A DNA stretch of 64,000 bases from Thermoleophilales bacterium (GCA_020636955.1 JACJWY010000006.1:79784-143783), one strand, 5' to 3'; shown: positions 40,660 to 52,006, numbered from the stretch's first letter. The notes: generated by a model not told the origin, from the sequence alone. Program-made: numbers and translations.

Positions 40660-41337
40660 TCAGCCCGCTTCTTCGGCCTCTTTCTTCTGCTGGAGATCGA
40701 TCCCGGCAGCTTTCAGCATCAGATAGCTGAAGTAGATCGCGAGGGCGAAAATCGGCAGACCCATAGCCGTTTTCGCGATACCCAGCGCGACCAGCGCACC
40801 CGAAAGATAAAGCGGCAACTGCACGGCAAGACGAAGCAGAAAGGTTCCGACCCAGAGCCAGCTGATCCGGTTGAAAAGCTTCACCCGGTCGGGATCCTGA
40901 CGCCAGTTCATCCCCTCGCCGATCAGGGGTCCGATGAAGACCCCCATCAGGGGCCAGCGGATCGCAATCGAAACCACATAGGCGAGCGCGTACCCGGCGT
41001 TGAAGAGCAGGCCGGGCAGGAAGAAGTCCTCGGCCTTGCCGGTCCGGGTTGCAATGAAAGCGGCCAGGGCGACCCCGAAGAAGCCGGAGGCGGCGTACCT
41101 TGCCCGCTCTCCCCGGATCAATCTGATCAGCGCGATCAGCAGCGCGACCCCGACCGCGATCCCGGCGGCCAGCTCAAGTTTCTGGCCGCTGACTGTGTAG
41201 GCGATCACGAAGACCAGCCCGGGAATACTCGAGTCGGCGATCCCCTGAGGGCCGCCAAGCTCGTCGAGAAGGTTGATTTCCTCCTTCTCGTCCAGCTCGA
41301 CTTCGATTTCGTCCTCTGCCCGGTGGACTTGGCTCAC
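40660..41337 (-). CDS. DUF3159 membrane protein
   Basis: A 225-residue integral membrane protein. The opening NLLDELGGPQGIADSSIPGL is the DUF3159 signature, and six or so hydrophobic segments follow, with GEGMNWRQDP between the fourth and fifth. An acidic N-terminal tail (residues 5-25) precedes the first membrane segment. The family is almost confined to Actinobacteria and has no known function. GTG start. Confidence 0.85.
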   Translation of the reverse strand: MSQVHRAEDEIEVELDEKEEINLLDELGGPQGIADSSIPGLVFVIAYTVSGQKLELAAGIAVGVALLIALIRLIRGERARYAASGFFGVALAAFIATRTGKAEDFFLPGLLFNAGYALAYVVSIAIRWPLMGVFIGPLIGEGMNWRQDPDRVKLFNRISWLWVGTFLLRLAVQLPLYLSGALVALGIAKTAMGLPIFALAIYFSYLMLKAAGIDLQQKKEAEEAG

Positions 41338-41389
41338 CCGGCGATTCTCTCAGCCTGAACGGGCGGGTGCCGAACGGGCGATTCGGGAG

Positions 41390-42130
41390 TCAGGCCGCGA
41401 GGCGGTCTTCAAACTCGACCGCGGTGCCAAAGGGGACCACCGGCCAGGCGCCCTCGATGTACTCGTCACGGCCGTTCTTCGCAAAGTAGGCCTGAAGGTC
41501 CCGAGCTTGCTCAGCGGCCCACTGGATCTGGTTCTCGTGGAGTTCGAAGAGGTCGAGACCCTGAAGTTCATCGAAATTCTTCCCCAACCGCCAGGCCAGT
41601 CGGGCCGCGGCCAGAGCATCGGCATCGGCCGCGTGAGCTTCAGAGAGCGGAACGTCGTATGCCTCGCAGAGCACTCCCAGGGTCCGACGCCCGTAGCGTT
41701 TTACAACGACATGTTTGTCGAGAACATAGGGGTCAATCACAAGGAGCCCATCCGGACCTCCGACCCGGTCCGCTAGCGGCTCGAGTCCATGCCGACGTGC
41801 CTCGCGGTCGAGAATGGTGAGGTCGAACCGGGCATTGAAGGCCACAACGGGAATTTCCCGAGCGAGTGAATCGGCGAGCAGCCGTGTGATCTCTTCCGTT
41901 GCTTCGACGGCAGCTACACCTTCCCGCCGGACCATCTCGTTGGTGATCTTGTGGACCTCGGTTGCTTCGGCCGGAATCGGTACCCCGGGATCGACCAGCC
42001 AGTTCCGGCTGAAAGTATCCTCGCCCCCGCCGACCACGCTCACCGCAGCGGTGACGATCCGGTCATTTTCAATGTCGGTACCGGTTGTTTCTATGTCGAA
42101 GGCGGCCAGGCGCCGGTCAAACCAGTTCAC
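41390..42130 (-). CDS. DEDDh 3'-5' exonuclease (DnaQ/epsilon-like)
   Basis: A 246-residue exonuclease of the polymerase III epsilon superfamily. Exo I is AAFDIETTGTD (D12, E14), exo II lies in VVAFNARFDLTILD, and exo III in HAADADALAAARL with His and Asp of the DEDDh set. It works on 3' ends in proofreading or repair. It is a stand-alone protein without the polymerase-binding tail of true epsilon, so a repair role is more likely than replication. GTG start, leaderless-type promoter. Confidence 0.88.
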   Translation of the reverse strand: MNWFDRRLAAFDIETTGTDIENDRIVTAAVSVVGGGEDTFSRNWLVDPGVPIPAEATEVHKITNEMVRREGVAAVEATEEITRLLADSLAREIPVVAFNARFDLTILDREARRHGLEPLADRVGGPDGLLVIDPYVLDKHVVVKRYGRRTLGVLCEAYDVPLSEAHAADADALAAARLAWRLGKNFDELQGLDLFELHENQIQWAAEQARDLQAYFAKNGRDEYIEGAWPVVPFGTAVEFEDRLAA

Positions 42131-42137
42131 GATTCAG

Positions 42138-42143
42138 AAGGTA
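42138..42143 (-). promoter_or_regulatory. -10 element TACCTT, leaderless-type promoter
   Basis: Minus-strand TACCTT is 7 bases before the GTG start (42130). The YdcF-like gene at 43179 has the same hexamer and spacing. Confidence 0.5.
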
Positions 42144-42177
42144 GCGTCGGTCCCGGACGCCCGATCTGACATCGGGC

Positions 42178-43143
42178 CTAGCCGAAACCCTCGATCATTA
42201 TCGGTTTCTGGGTGGCTGTGTGTTCGACCTGAAGGGTTGTGTGGTCGATTCCGTATTCGCGATCCAGGAGTACTTCGAGTTCACGGCGGATTCCGTGGCA
42301 GTCGGATTCGGGAGCGACCAGAACATGAGCGCTCAGCATCGGCATCCCCGAGGTGATCTGCCAGATGTGGAGGTCATGCACCTGATCCACTCCGCTGAGC
42401 GATGCCATCGAATAGCCGATCTCCTCGGTGTCGAGTCCGGGCGGTGCCGCTTCGAGCAGAACATCGACGGAGTCCCGCAGGATCGACCACGCGGAGGTGG
42501 CAATCAGGACCGAAATTACGATCGACACGATCGGGTCGGCCAGCTCCCAGCCGGTGGTCAGGATGATCACCGCGGCGAGGATCACCCCGACCGAACCGGC
42601 GACATCGGCCAGGACATGCCTGAGCGCCGCCTTCACGTTCAGGCTTTCTCCCGCCGAGCGGGCAAGCACCCGGGCGGCGATCAGGTTGACCGCCAGTCCC
42701 GCCACGGCGACGACCAGCATCCATCCTCCAAGCACGTCCGGTGGGTCACCGATGCGGTTGATCGCTTCGATCACGATCCAGACCGAGACCACCACCAGCA
42801 GCACGCCGTTGATCAGGGCGGCAAGTATTTCGGCGCGCTTGTACCCGTATGTCCGTCGGGGCGTCGCCGGCCTGGCGGCAAGCGCTACAGCGCCGAGGGC
42901 CAGGAACAGCGAAAAACTGTCGGAGAGCATGTGACCGGCGTCGGCCAGCAGGGCCAGCGAGTCGGTGAGGAGGCCCCCGATGATCTCCGCGAACATGAAT
43001 CCGGCGGTGAGCCCCGCTGCGATGAGCAGGGCTTTCCGGTCGGCATCGCGCCAGGCCCCCGGTCCGTGGCTGTGTCCGCCTTCGCCGTGTTCGTGCTCGT
43101 GACCCACCGTGACTGCGAGTCTAAGACCAGCGTGGTCGGCCAC
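42178..43143 (-). CDS. Cation diffusion facilitator (Zn2+/Co2+ exporter)
   Basis: A 321-residue CDF transporter. A His-rich tail opens the protein (GHEHEHGEGGHSHGPG), six membrane segments follow, and the metal site shows in ALLADAGHMLSDSFSLFLAL (HxxxD) and in HVLADVAGSVGVI (second HxxxD). The C-terminal cytosolic metal-sensing domain covers about 215-321. Proton-driven efflux of zinc or cobalt. GTG start; faces the YdcF-like gene. Confidence 0.88.
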   Translation of the reverse strand: MADHAGLRLAVTVGHEHEHGEGGHSHGPGAWRDADRKALLIAAGLTAGFMFAEIIGGLLTDSLALLADAGHMLSDSFSLFLALGAVALAARPATPRRTYGYKRAEILAALINGVLLVVVSVWIVIEAINRIGDPPDVLGGWMLVVAVAGLAVNLIAARVLARSAGESLNVKAALRHVLADVAGSVGVILAAVIILTTGWELADPIVSIVISVLIATSAWSILRDSVDVLLEAAPPGLDTEEIGYSMASLSGVDQVHDLHIWQITSGMPMLSAHVLVAPESDCHGIRRELEVLLDREYGIDHTTLQVEHTATQKPIMIEGFG

Positions 43144-43165
43144 CGTTTGCGGCTGGCATCGCTGC

Positions 43166-43171
43166 TACCTT
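43166..43171 (+). promoter_or_regulatory. -10 element TACCTT, leaderless-type promoter
   Basis: TACCTT is 7 bases before ATG 43179 and excludes the earlier in-frame TTG at 43170, which it overlaps. Confidence 0.5.
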
Positions 43172-43178
43172 GAACCGC

Positions 43179-43949
43179 ATGGATACCGGATCACATGCGG
43201 AATCACTTCCAGTTCTGGCCCCGCCGCGGGTGAAGGAGCGGCGCCCCTCGCCGTGGCGGAAGCGCTTCCTCATCGCTGCCGTGCTGGCCCTGGCGATCGG
43301 GCTGCTGATGATCCTGGCCGCCAACCTGATCGTGCTGCTCGATTCCGACGGGAAGATCTGGAATGACCCGGCGGAGGCAACCCATGCCGAAGTGGCGATC
43401 GTGCCCGGCGCGATGGTCAACCCCGACGGGACGATGAGCATGATGCTTGCCGACCGGGTCGATCAGGCCGCGGCTCTCTACAAGGACGGGAAGGTCGACA
43501 AGATCCTGGTGTCCGGCGATCACGGGCAGTGGACCTATGACGAGCCGACCACCATGCGCCACGCACTGATGGCCGAGGGGATTCCGGCCAGGGTGATTTT
43601 CACCGACCACGCGGGGTTCAACACCCACGCGACCATGCAACGGGCGAAGGACATCTTCGGTGTGACCAGTGCGATCATCGTCACCCAGGGCTTTCACATG
43701 AAGCGCTCGCTGTTTCTGGCCAAGGCGGCAGGTCTCAGCGCCAACGGCCTGACCTCCGATCTTCACGGCTACGGCGGCCAGGGAATCAAGAGCGACGTCC
43801 GCGAAGTCGCGTCAAGGGCGAAGGCAGTCTTTGACGTGCTCACCGGCGCCCCGGTTATGGGAGGTGATCCGGTCCCGATCACCGGGCCGGCCAAGGCGAG
43901 TTGGGGGCCGAAGGCGCCAGCAGGTACTCCGCCCGCCGGTGCTCCCTAG
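43179..43949 (+). CDS. YdcF/SanA-like DUF218 membrane protein
   Basis: A 256-residue protein with one N-terminal membrane anchor (RFLIAAVLALAIGLLMILAA) and a periplasm-side DUF218 domain. VAIVPGAMVNPDGTMS, ILVSGDHGQWTYDEPTTM and VTQGFHMKRSLFLAKAAGL are the conserved blocks. SanA relatives affect envelope permeability to vancomycin. The Pro-rich tail after residue 225 is not conserved in the family as far as can be judged. Confidence 0.82.
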   Translation: MDTGSHAESLPVLAPPRVKERRPSPWRKRFLIAAVLALAIGLLMILAANLIVLLDSDGKIWNDPAEATHAEVAIVPGAMVNPDGTMSMMLADRVDQAAALYKDGKVDKILVSGDHGQWTYDEPTTMRHALMAEGIPARVIFTDHAGFNTHATMQRAKDIFGVTSAIIVTQGFHMKRSLFLAKAAGLSANGLTSDLHGYGGQGIKSDVREVASRAKAVFDVLTGAPVMGGDPVPITGPAKASWGPKAPAGTPPAGAP

Positions 43950-43982
43950 ACCGGAGCCGCCCCGACGGTCGCAGCTAACTTC

Positions 43983-45572
<1,590 letters not shown>

Positions 45573-45574
45573 CC

Positions 45575-48500
45575 TCAGGCCCCCTTGTCCGAGGCGACAC
45601 CGGTCGCCGGTTCGCCGATCACTTCCACGTCATCGGTGTCGGGGCCCCTGCCCGGCTCGCCGGCGCCCTCTGCCTCGAGTTCCGCCAGCACCCGCTTGTA
45701 GTCGGCCGGGAAGACCTTGACGAATTTCGCCGACATCTCGTCCCAGTCGTCGATGATCCGCCGGGCAACTTCCGAGCCGGTCCGCTCGAAGTGTTCCTGG
45801 ATCAGCCCCCGCAACTCGATCCGGTCATCTTCATCCGGCTCCTCAAGCTGGTTCAGCATGGTCGGGTTGACCCGGCCACGGAACTCGCTTTCGTCATCGA
45901 GGACATAGGCGATGCCGCCGCTCATTCCGGCCGCGAAGTTGCGACCGGTGGGACCAAGCACAACGACCTTGCCACCGGTCATGTATTCGCAGCCATGATC
46001 TCCGACGCCTTCGATCACTGCGGTTGCGCCCGAGTTACGGACCGCGAAGCGCTCGCCACCCTTGCCCCGGAAGAAAGCCCGGCCCCTGGTCGCTCCGTAA
46101 AGCGAGGTGTTGCCGACGATCACGTTCTCTTCCGGCTGGTAGGCGGCGCCTTCCGGCGGAGAGACCGCGAGGATGCCGCCGGAAAGTCCCTTGCCGCAAT
46201 AGTCATTGACTTCACCGCGGAGCGAAAAGCTGACCCCGGGGGCGAGCCAGCCGCCAAATGACTGGCCGGCCGCACCGCGGAAGTGGACCTTGATCGTGTC
46301 CTCGGGAAGCCCCTCGGAGCCCTGGGCGTTGGCGATCGCGTTCGACATGATGCCTCCGACGCAGCGGTCGACGTTCTTGACGTCCATGTCGAATTCGACC
46401 GGCTCGCCCCCGTCGATCGCTCCCCGCGCGTTTTCAATCAGCTTCCAGTCGAGATTGTCGTCGAGAACCGGCTCCTGCGGGCGAGTCCGATGGCGATCGA
46501 CCGAAGGGTCGATGCCGTCAGGCCAGGCGAGCAATCCGGAAAGGTCAATTCCCTTCGCCTTCCAGTGATCCACCGCGTCATCGGTTCCGAGCAGTTCGAT
46601 TCGCCCGATCAGCTCGTCGATGGTGCGCACCCCCATCTCCGCCATGACCTTGCGGGCCTCTTCGGCGACAAAGAAGAAGTAGTTCACGACATGCTCGGGC
46701 TGGCCCTTGAAGCGCTTTCTCAGCTCCGGATCCTGGGTGGCGATACCGACCGGGCAGGTGTTCAGATGGCAGGCCCGCATCATGATGCAGCCGGAGGCGA
46801 TCAGCGGCGCGGTCGAGAAGCCCATTTCGTCGGCCCCGAGAATCGCAGCAACCACGACGTCACGCCCGGTCTTTAGCTGACCGTCGGTCTGGACGGTGAT
46901 GCGCGAGCGCAGATCGTTGCGGATCAAAGTCTGCTGGGTTTCGGCGAGGCCGATCTCCCAGGGAATACCGGCCGACTGGACCGAGGAAAGCGGCGAGGCA
47001 CCGGTGCCACCGTCATGTCCGGCGATGAGGACGTGGTCGGCGTTTGCCTTGGCGACCCCGGCGGCAACCGTGCCGACGCCGACTTCGGCGACCAGCTTGA
47101 CCGAGACCGAGGCCTCGGGGTTGGAGCAGCGGAGGTCATAGATCAGCTGCTTGAGGTCCTCGATCGAATAAATGTCGTGATGCGGCGGCGGCGAGATCAG
47201 GCTCACCCCGGGCGTGGTGTGGCGGACCGAGCCGATGTAACGGTCGACCTTGTGACCGGGCAGCTGGCCGCCCTCGCCCGGCTTCGCGCCCTGCGCCATC
47301 TTGATCTGGAGCTGGTCGGCGTTCGCGAGGTAATGGAAGGTGACCCCGAAGCGACCGGAGGCAACCTGTTTGATCGCCGAGCGACGCAGGTCCCCGTTGT
47401 CGTCGGGCGTAAAGCGGACCGGGTCCTCCCCGCCTTCGCCGGTATTCGACTTGCCGCCGAGCCGGTTCATCGCGATCGCGAGGTTCTCGTGGCTTTCGCG
47501 TGAAATCGAGCCGAGCGACATCGCCCCGGTCGCGAAGCGCTTGACGATCTCCTTGGCCGGTTCGACTTCCTCGATCGGAATCGGGCCGCCTTCGGCGGTC
47601 TTCAGCTCGAACAGCCCGCGAAGCGTTGCCCGCTTCAGGGCGATCTCGTTGACCTGCTGCGAAAACTCGTCGTATTTCTCCTGGGCGGTGCCGCCCTCGC
47701 CCCGCACCGCATGCTGAATCAGCGAGACGGTCTCCGGGTTCCACTGGTGGAACTCGCCGTCCCGCCGCCAGGCGTAGACGCCGCCGACCGGGAGCAGGTC
47801 GTCGCCGTCGCCGGGGAAAGCGGAGGCATGCCGGTCCATCGTCTCCTGGGCGAGAACATCGAGGCCGATGCCACCGATCCGCGAGGCGGTTCCGGTGAAA
47901 TAGCGGTCGATCAGGTCGCTTTCCAGACCGACTGCCTCGAAGATCTGGGCGCCGCAATAGGACTGGGTGGTCGAGATGCCCATCTTGGAAATCGTCTTCA
48001 GCAGACCCTTGCCGATCGCCTTGACCACATTGCGCTGGGCCTTCTCGGGCGACTCCATGTCCGGGACGAGACCCTGTACGACCAGGTCGTCGACCGAGTC
48101 CAGCATCAGGTAAGGGTTGATGGCCGAGCAGCCGTAACCGATCAGGGTGGCCATGTGATGTACCTCGCGCGGCTCACCCGACTCGAGGATCAGTCCCGCC
48201 TTCAGGCGGGTGCCTTCCCGGACCAGGTGATGGTGAACGGCGCCGACCGCCAGCAGGGCCGGGATCGGAACCCGACGAGGGCCGGTCCGCCGATCGGACA
48301 GGATCAGGATGTTGAAGCCGCGCTCGATCGCGCGTTCGGCTTCCATGCAGATCGCTGCCAGGCGGGTCTCCAGGCCGTCGGCACCATCGGAGGAATCCCA
48401 GGTGATGTCGATCGTGTCCGCTTCGAAAATGTCGTGGTTGACGTGGCGGATCGTCTCGAGCTCCTGGTTGAGCAGGATCGGCTGGTCGAGCCGCAGCTGA

Positions 48501-50167
48501 TGGGCATGCTGTTCGGACTCGCTGAGCAGGTTGAGTTCTGCGCCCACCCCGGTCGACAGGCTCATCACGATCTCTTCGCGGATCGGATCGATCGGAGGGT
48601 TGGTCACCTGGGCGAATAGCTGCTTGAAGTAGCTGTAGAGCGGAGGGTTGTTGTCCGACAGGACCGGCAGGGCAGTGTCGTTGCCCATCGAACCGATCGG
48701 TTCCGCCCCGGTGGCCGCCATCGGCGTGATCAGCACCCGCAGGTCTTCCTGCGAGTAACCGAATGCCTTTTGCCGGCGCGGAGTCGGCTGGATGCCGGTC
48801 ATCGTCACGTAAGCCGTGGGCAGGTCATCGAAATGCACCGAGGCGTTCTCGAACCACTCACCGTAAGGCTGCTGGGTGGAAATCTCCCGTTTGACTTCCT
48901 CGTCTTCAACGATTCGGTTCTTTTCCAGGTCGACCAGGAAAAGCTTGCCGGGCTGCAGGCGGCCAAGCCGCTTGATGTCTTCCGGGGCGATGTCGAGCAG
49001 GCCGATCTCGGACCCGAGAACGATCATGCCGTCGTTGGTCTCCACCCAGCGACCCGGGCGCAGGCCGTTCCGGTCGAGGGTGGCCCCGATCACCCTTCCG
49101 TCGGTGAAACAGACCGCGGCAGGTCCGTCCCAGGGCTCCATGAGGCAGGAGTGATAGGCGTAAAAGCCCTTCAGCTGATCGCTCAGATCCTCCCTGCCCT
49201 GATAGGACTCGGGGATCATCATCATCGCCGCATGTGGCAGTGAACGCCCGGCCAGCATCAGCAGTTCGAGCACATTGTCGAAGGTGGCGGAATCCGAACC
49301 ATCGGGCCGGACCACGGGAATCACCTTTTCGAGGTCATCCCCGAAGAGTTCGGAGGCAAGCTCCGATTCGCGGGCGCGCATCCAGTTGATGTTGCCGCGC
49401 AGGGTGTTGATCTCGCCGTTGTGGGCGATCAGGCGGAACGGGTGCGCGAGATCCCAGCTGGGGAAGGTGTTGGTCGAGAAGCGTGAATGGACCAGGGCCA
49501 TGGCCGAGCGGACCCGCTCGTCCTGAAGCTCGGGGTAGAAACCGGGCACCTGATACGAGGTGAGCATGCCCTTGTAGACGATCGTCCGCGACGAGAAAGA
49601 AGCGATATATAGCTCGCCCCCGGCCGTCTTGTCACAGAGTCGGCGGATCACGTAAAGCTTGCGCTCGAAGGCATCCTGATCTCCGGTGAATCCTTCTCCC
49701 GCGCCGACGAAAAGCTGCGCCACGTGGGGACGGGAACGGTCGGCCGTGTTGCCGACGTGACCGGTATCGACCGGCACGTCCCTCCAGCCGAGCACGACCT
49801 GGCCCTCGGCTTCGGCGGTCTCGGCGATCAAGGTCTTGAGTTCCTCACGGCGATTCGCGTCTTCGCGGGGCAGGAAGCACATCGCGACCCCATACTTGCC
49901 GGCCGGCGGCAGGTCAACCCCGGCTTCTTCCCGGTAGTAGACGTCAGGGAGCTGGATCAGGATGCCGGCACCGTCACCGGTCGAGGCGTCGGCTCCGGCC
50001 GCACCCCGGTGTTCCAGGTTCTCCAGCGCCAGGAGGCCCTGGCTGACGACTTCGTGGCGGGGCACATTGTCGAGGCGCGCGACCATGGCGACGCCACAGG
50101 CGTCGTGTTCATTGGTCGAGTCGTAGAGGCCGTCGCGGGTTGCGATCGACGGGGCAAATTCTGTCAT
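45575..50167 (-). CDS. gltB: Glutamate synthase, large subunit
   Basis: A 1530-residue alpha subunit of full length. The class II glutaminase starts at C24 (NEHDACGVAMVARL) after a 23-residue propeptide that must be removed. The central and FMN domains follow (PGEGGQLPGHKVDRYIGSVR, ISPPPHHDIYSIEDLKQL), with the 3Fe-4S cluster in CIMMRACHLNTCPVGIATQD, and the beta-helix GXGXG repeats at the end. ATG 50167 is chosen because it gives the normal propeptide; longer frames are not plausible. Confidence 0.95.
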   Translation of the reverse strand: MTEFAPSIATRDGLYDSTNEHDACGVAMVARLDNVPRHEVVSQGLLALENLEHRGAAGADASTGDGAGILIQLPDVYYREEAGVDLPPAGKYGVAMCFLPREDANRREELKTLIAETAEAEGQVVLGWRDVPVDTGHVGNTADRSRPHVAQLFVGAGEGFTGDQDAFERKLYVIRRLCDKTAGGELYIASFSSRTIVYKGMLTSYQVPGFYPELQDERVRSAMALVHSRFSTNTFPSWDLAHPFRLIAHNGEINTLRGNINWMRARESELASELFGDDLEKVIPVVRPDGSDSATFDNVLELLMLAGRSLPHAAMMMIPESYQGREDLSDQLKGFYAYHSCLMEPWDGPAAVCFTDGRVIGATLDRNGLRPGRWVETNDGMIVLGSEIGLLDIAPEDIKRLGRLQPGKLFLVDLEKNRIVEDEEVKREISTQQPYGEWFENASVHFDDLPTAYVTMTGIQPTPRRQKAFGYSQEDLRVLITPMAATGAEPIGSMGNDTALPVLSDNNPPLYSYFKQLFAQVTNPPIDPIREEIVMSLSTGVGAELNLLSESEQHAHQLRLDQPILLNQELETIRHVNHDIFEADTIDITWDSSDGADGLETRLAAICMEAERAIERGFNILILSDRRTGPRRVPIPALLAVGAVHHHLVREGTRLKAGLILESGEPREVHHMATLIGYGCSAINPYLMLDSVDDLVVQGLVPDMESPEKAQRNVVKAIGKGLLKTISKMGISTTQSYCGAQIFEAVGLESDLIDRYFTGTASRIGGIGLDVLAQETMDRHASAFPGDGDDLLPVGGVYAWRRDGEFHQWNPETVSLIQHAVRGEGGTAQEKYDEFSQQVNEIALKRATLRGLFELKTAEGGPIPIEEVEPAKEIVKRFATGAMSLGSISRESHENLAIAMNRLGGKSNTGEGGEDPVRFTPDDNGDLRRSAIKQVASGRFGVTFHYLANADQLQIKMAQGAKPGEGGQLPGHKVDRYIGSVRHTTPGVSLISPPPHHDIYSIEDLKQLIYDLRCSNPEASVSVKLVAEVGVGTVAAGVAKANADHVLIAGHDGGTGASPLSSVQSAGIPWEIGLAETQQTLIRNDLRSRITVQTDGQLKTGRDVVVAAILGADEMGFSTAPLIASGCIMMRACHLNTCPVGIATQDPELRKRFKGQPEHVVNYFFFVAEEARKVMAEMGVRTIDELIGRIELLGTDDAVDHWKAKGIDLSGLLAWPDGIDPSVDRHRTRPQEPVLDDNLDWKLIENARGAIDGGEPVEFDMDVKNVDRCVGGIMSNAIANAQGSEGLPEDTIKVHFRGAAGQSFGGWLAPGVSFSLRGEVNDYCGKGLSGGILAVSPPEGAAYQPEENVIVGNTSLYGATRGRAFFRGKGGERFAVRNSGATAVIEGVGDHGCEYMTGGKVVVLGPTGRNFAAGMSGGIAYVLDDESEFRGRVNPTMLNQLEEPDEDDRIELRGLIQEHFERTGSEVARRIIDDWDEMSAKFVKVFPADYKRVLAELEAEGAGEPGRGPDTDDVEVIGEPATGVASDKGA

Positions 50168-50183
50168 GTTGCGCGCTTTTCGG

Positions 50184-50242
50184 GCCGCAGAGCGGCAGTT
50201 AGTTGTTGGAGACACGTATTGGCGGCGGTCGGAACCGCCGCC
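50184..50242 (-). promoter_or_regulatory. Hairpins in the gltB leader region
   Basis: Two perfect stem-loops stand between the SDR stop and gltB: 50221-50242 (9-base stem GGCGGCGGT, 4-base loop) and 50184-50196 (GCCGC-AGA-GCGGC). Neither is followed by a T-run on the minus strand, so they may be leader structures instead of terminators. Confidence 0.35.
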
Positions 50243-50322
50243 CGAGGTGGGCCAGGCCACCGGGGCAGTTTACCGAAGCCCGGGCAGCCCCATCTATCCG
50301 GCGGGCCAAATCGCCCTGACGT

Positions 50323-51186
50323 TCAGGACAGCCCCGAATGACGGTTTTCGTACTCCTTCCGCCGGCCGGAATCGGCCTCCGCCAGCACCTTGTCAGCACC
50401 GGTCAGCGCAAAGACACGTTCCCTGAGCGACCTCGGCAGCAGACGGACCGGGGCGTCCAGCCACTGGTTGCGGGCCGGAACCCAGATTTCGCTTCCCCCG
50501 TCGGTCAGCGCGGCCCGAACGGCCATTGCGATGTCATCCGGGGACAGCAGGTCCATGAGCGGAATATCAGGCAGACCGGCCGCGAGCTCGGTGTTGACCA
50601 GCCCGGGCAGGACCCATGAAATCGACACGCCGGTTCCTTTCAGCTCCGCCCGGACTGACTCGGAGAAACCGATGACGCCGAACTTGGTCGCGCAATAGGT
50701 GGCCCCTCCCGCCATGCCGGCCTTGCCGGCCTGGGAGGCGATGTTGACGATTCGTCCCCGATGGCGGGGCTTCATCCGCGCCATCGCGGCCTGGGTGCCA
50801 TTGATCACCCCGACCAGGTTGACCTCGATCATCGCCCGCGTTGCCGCCCGCTCCTCTTCGTCGATCGGTCCGAGCAGCATTACGCCGGCGTTGTTGACCA
50901 GGCAGTCGATCGGTCCGAACTCGGCTTCCACATCGTCAAGAAAGAGTTCGAATCCGTCCCGGTCGGTGACGTCCAGCGGTTTTCCGATGACCTTGCCGCC
51001 CGTTCTGGCAGCTTCTCGGCCCACCATCTCGGAGATCTCGCCGGCAGTCTCGACCGCCTTCTCGGCGTGTATATCCCCGATCGCGACCCGGGCTCCGGAT
51101 TCCGCCATCTTCGTCGCGGTGGCCCGGCCGATTCCGGCGGCACCACCCGTAACCACGACAACTGCACCCTCCAGGACCTGTTCCAT
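50323..51186 (-). CDS. Short-chain dehydrogenase/reductase
   Basis: A 287-residue classical SDR: VTGGAAGIGRATA, NNAGVMLLG, and catalytic YCATKFGVIGF. Same subgroup as those at 8284 and 36822 (GVINGTQAAMARM, FSESVRAEL). Substrate unknown. ATG 51186 is chosen over a TTG at 51195 because TACTTT lies 7 bases before it. Its start codon overlaps the ccdA start on the other strand in a shared CATG. Confidence 0.85.
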   Translation of the reverse strand: MEQVLEGAVVVVTGGAAGIGRATATKMAESGARVAIGDIHAEKAVETAGEISEMVGREAARTGGKVIGKPLDVTDRDGFELFLDDVEAEFGPIDCLVNNAGVMLLGPIDEEERAATRAMIEVNLVGVINGTQAAMARMKPRHRGRIVNIASQAGKAGMAGGATYCATKFGVIGFSESVRAELKGTGVSISWVLPGLVNTELAAGLPDIPLMDLLSPDDIAMAVRAALTDGGSEIWVPARNQWLDAPVRLLPRSLRERVFALTGADKVLAEADSGRRKEYENRHSGLS

Positions 51187-52006
51187 GGATGCCAAAGTAA
51201 CCTGTTTTCTCTTGCCGTTCGCCGAGACAGTCCACGCCGGGCCCCTCGCCCTCCTTCTTGCCGCCAGCGATCCCGCGGCCGGGGTCGGCCTGCTGACTGC
51301 TCTGGTCGCGGGGATCGTGTCCTTTCTCTCGCCCTGTGTGCTGCCGATCGTTCCCGGGTACCTTTCCGCCGTTTCCGGAGTTCAGGTTTCCGATCTCGAC
51401 CGCGCCGACTGGCGCAAGGTGCTGGTCCCGAGCCTGATCTTCTGCGCCAGCTTTTCGACCGTTTTCATTCTGCTCGGCATGGGCGCCACGAAGATCGGCT
51501 CATTGCTTTCCGATCACCGCGACCTGCTCGACAAGATCGCTGCCGCCCTGATCATCGCCATGGGGATTCTCTTCGTGGCCTCGTTCTTCGTCACCCGCCT
51601 GAACAAGGAGTGGCATGTCGATGCCCTGATGCAGCGGGCCGGCAAGGGTGGTCCCCTGGTTGCTGGTGCGGCTTTCGCGTTCGCCTGGACTCCGTGCATC
51701 GGTCCGACCCTCGGAGCAATCCTCTCGGCCGCTTCGCTGACCGACTCGGCGGCACGCGGAGCACTTCTGCTGGCGGTTTATTCAGCCGGGCTGGCGATCC
51801 CCTTTCTGCTCACGGCCCTCGCTTTCAACCGCATGACCACGGCCTTTGCGGTAATCAAGCGCCACTACGGCCTGATCATCGCGATCGGTGGCGTGATCCT
51901 GATCATCATGGGCGTCCTGATCTGGACCGGCGAGCTCTACCGGATCAACATCGAGATCCAGCACTGGATGACCGACCTCGGCATCGACTTCTGGAACTCC
52001 ATCTAG
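51185..52006 (+). CDS. ccdA: Cytochrome c biogenesis/thiol-disulfide membrane protein CcdA
   Basis: A 273-residue membrane protein with six to seven segments. The two redox cysteines are C51 (SFLSPCVLPIVPGYLS) and C171 (AFAWTPCIGPTLGAIL), each in the classical Pro-Cys context. It carries electrons from cytosolic thioredoxin across the membrane to extracytoplasmic partners such as CcsX/ResA. No cytochrome c assembly genes are in the window. The ATG shares a CATG with the opposite SDR gene; the frame stays open further upstream over that gene, which is coincidental. Confidence 0.88.
   Translation: MDAKVTCFLLPFAETVHAGPLALLLAASDPAAGVGLLTALVAGIVSFLSPCVLPIVPGYLSAVSGVQVSDLDRADWRKVLVPSLIFCASFSTVFILLGMGATKIGSLLSDHRDLLDKIAAALIIAMGILFVASFFVTRLNKEWHVDALMQRAGKGGPLVAGAAFAFAWTPCIGPTLGAILSAASLTDSAARGALLLAVYSAGLAIPFLLTALAFNRMTTAFAVIKRHYGLIIAIGGVILIIMGVLIWTGELYRINIEIQHWMTDLGIDFWNSI
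51194..51199 (-). promoter_or_regulatory. -10 element TACTTT, leaderless-type promoter
   Basis: Minus-strand TACTTT, 7 bases before the SDR ATG (51186). It lies within the first codons of ccdA. Confidence 0.45.

Noticed and set aside
50221..50242. GC-rich hairpin before gltB as an intrinsic terminator
   Set aside because: No T-run follows on either strand; kept only as a leader structure.
50699..51184. Longer ccdA with 162 extra N-terminal codons
   Set aside because: The extra part is the complement of the SDR gene and does not resemble CcdA.
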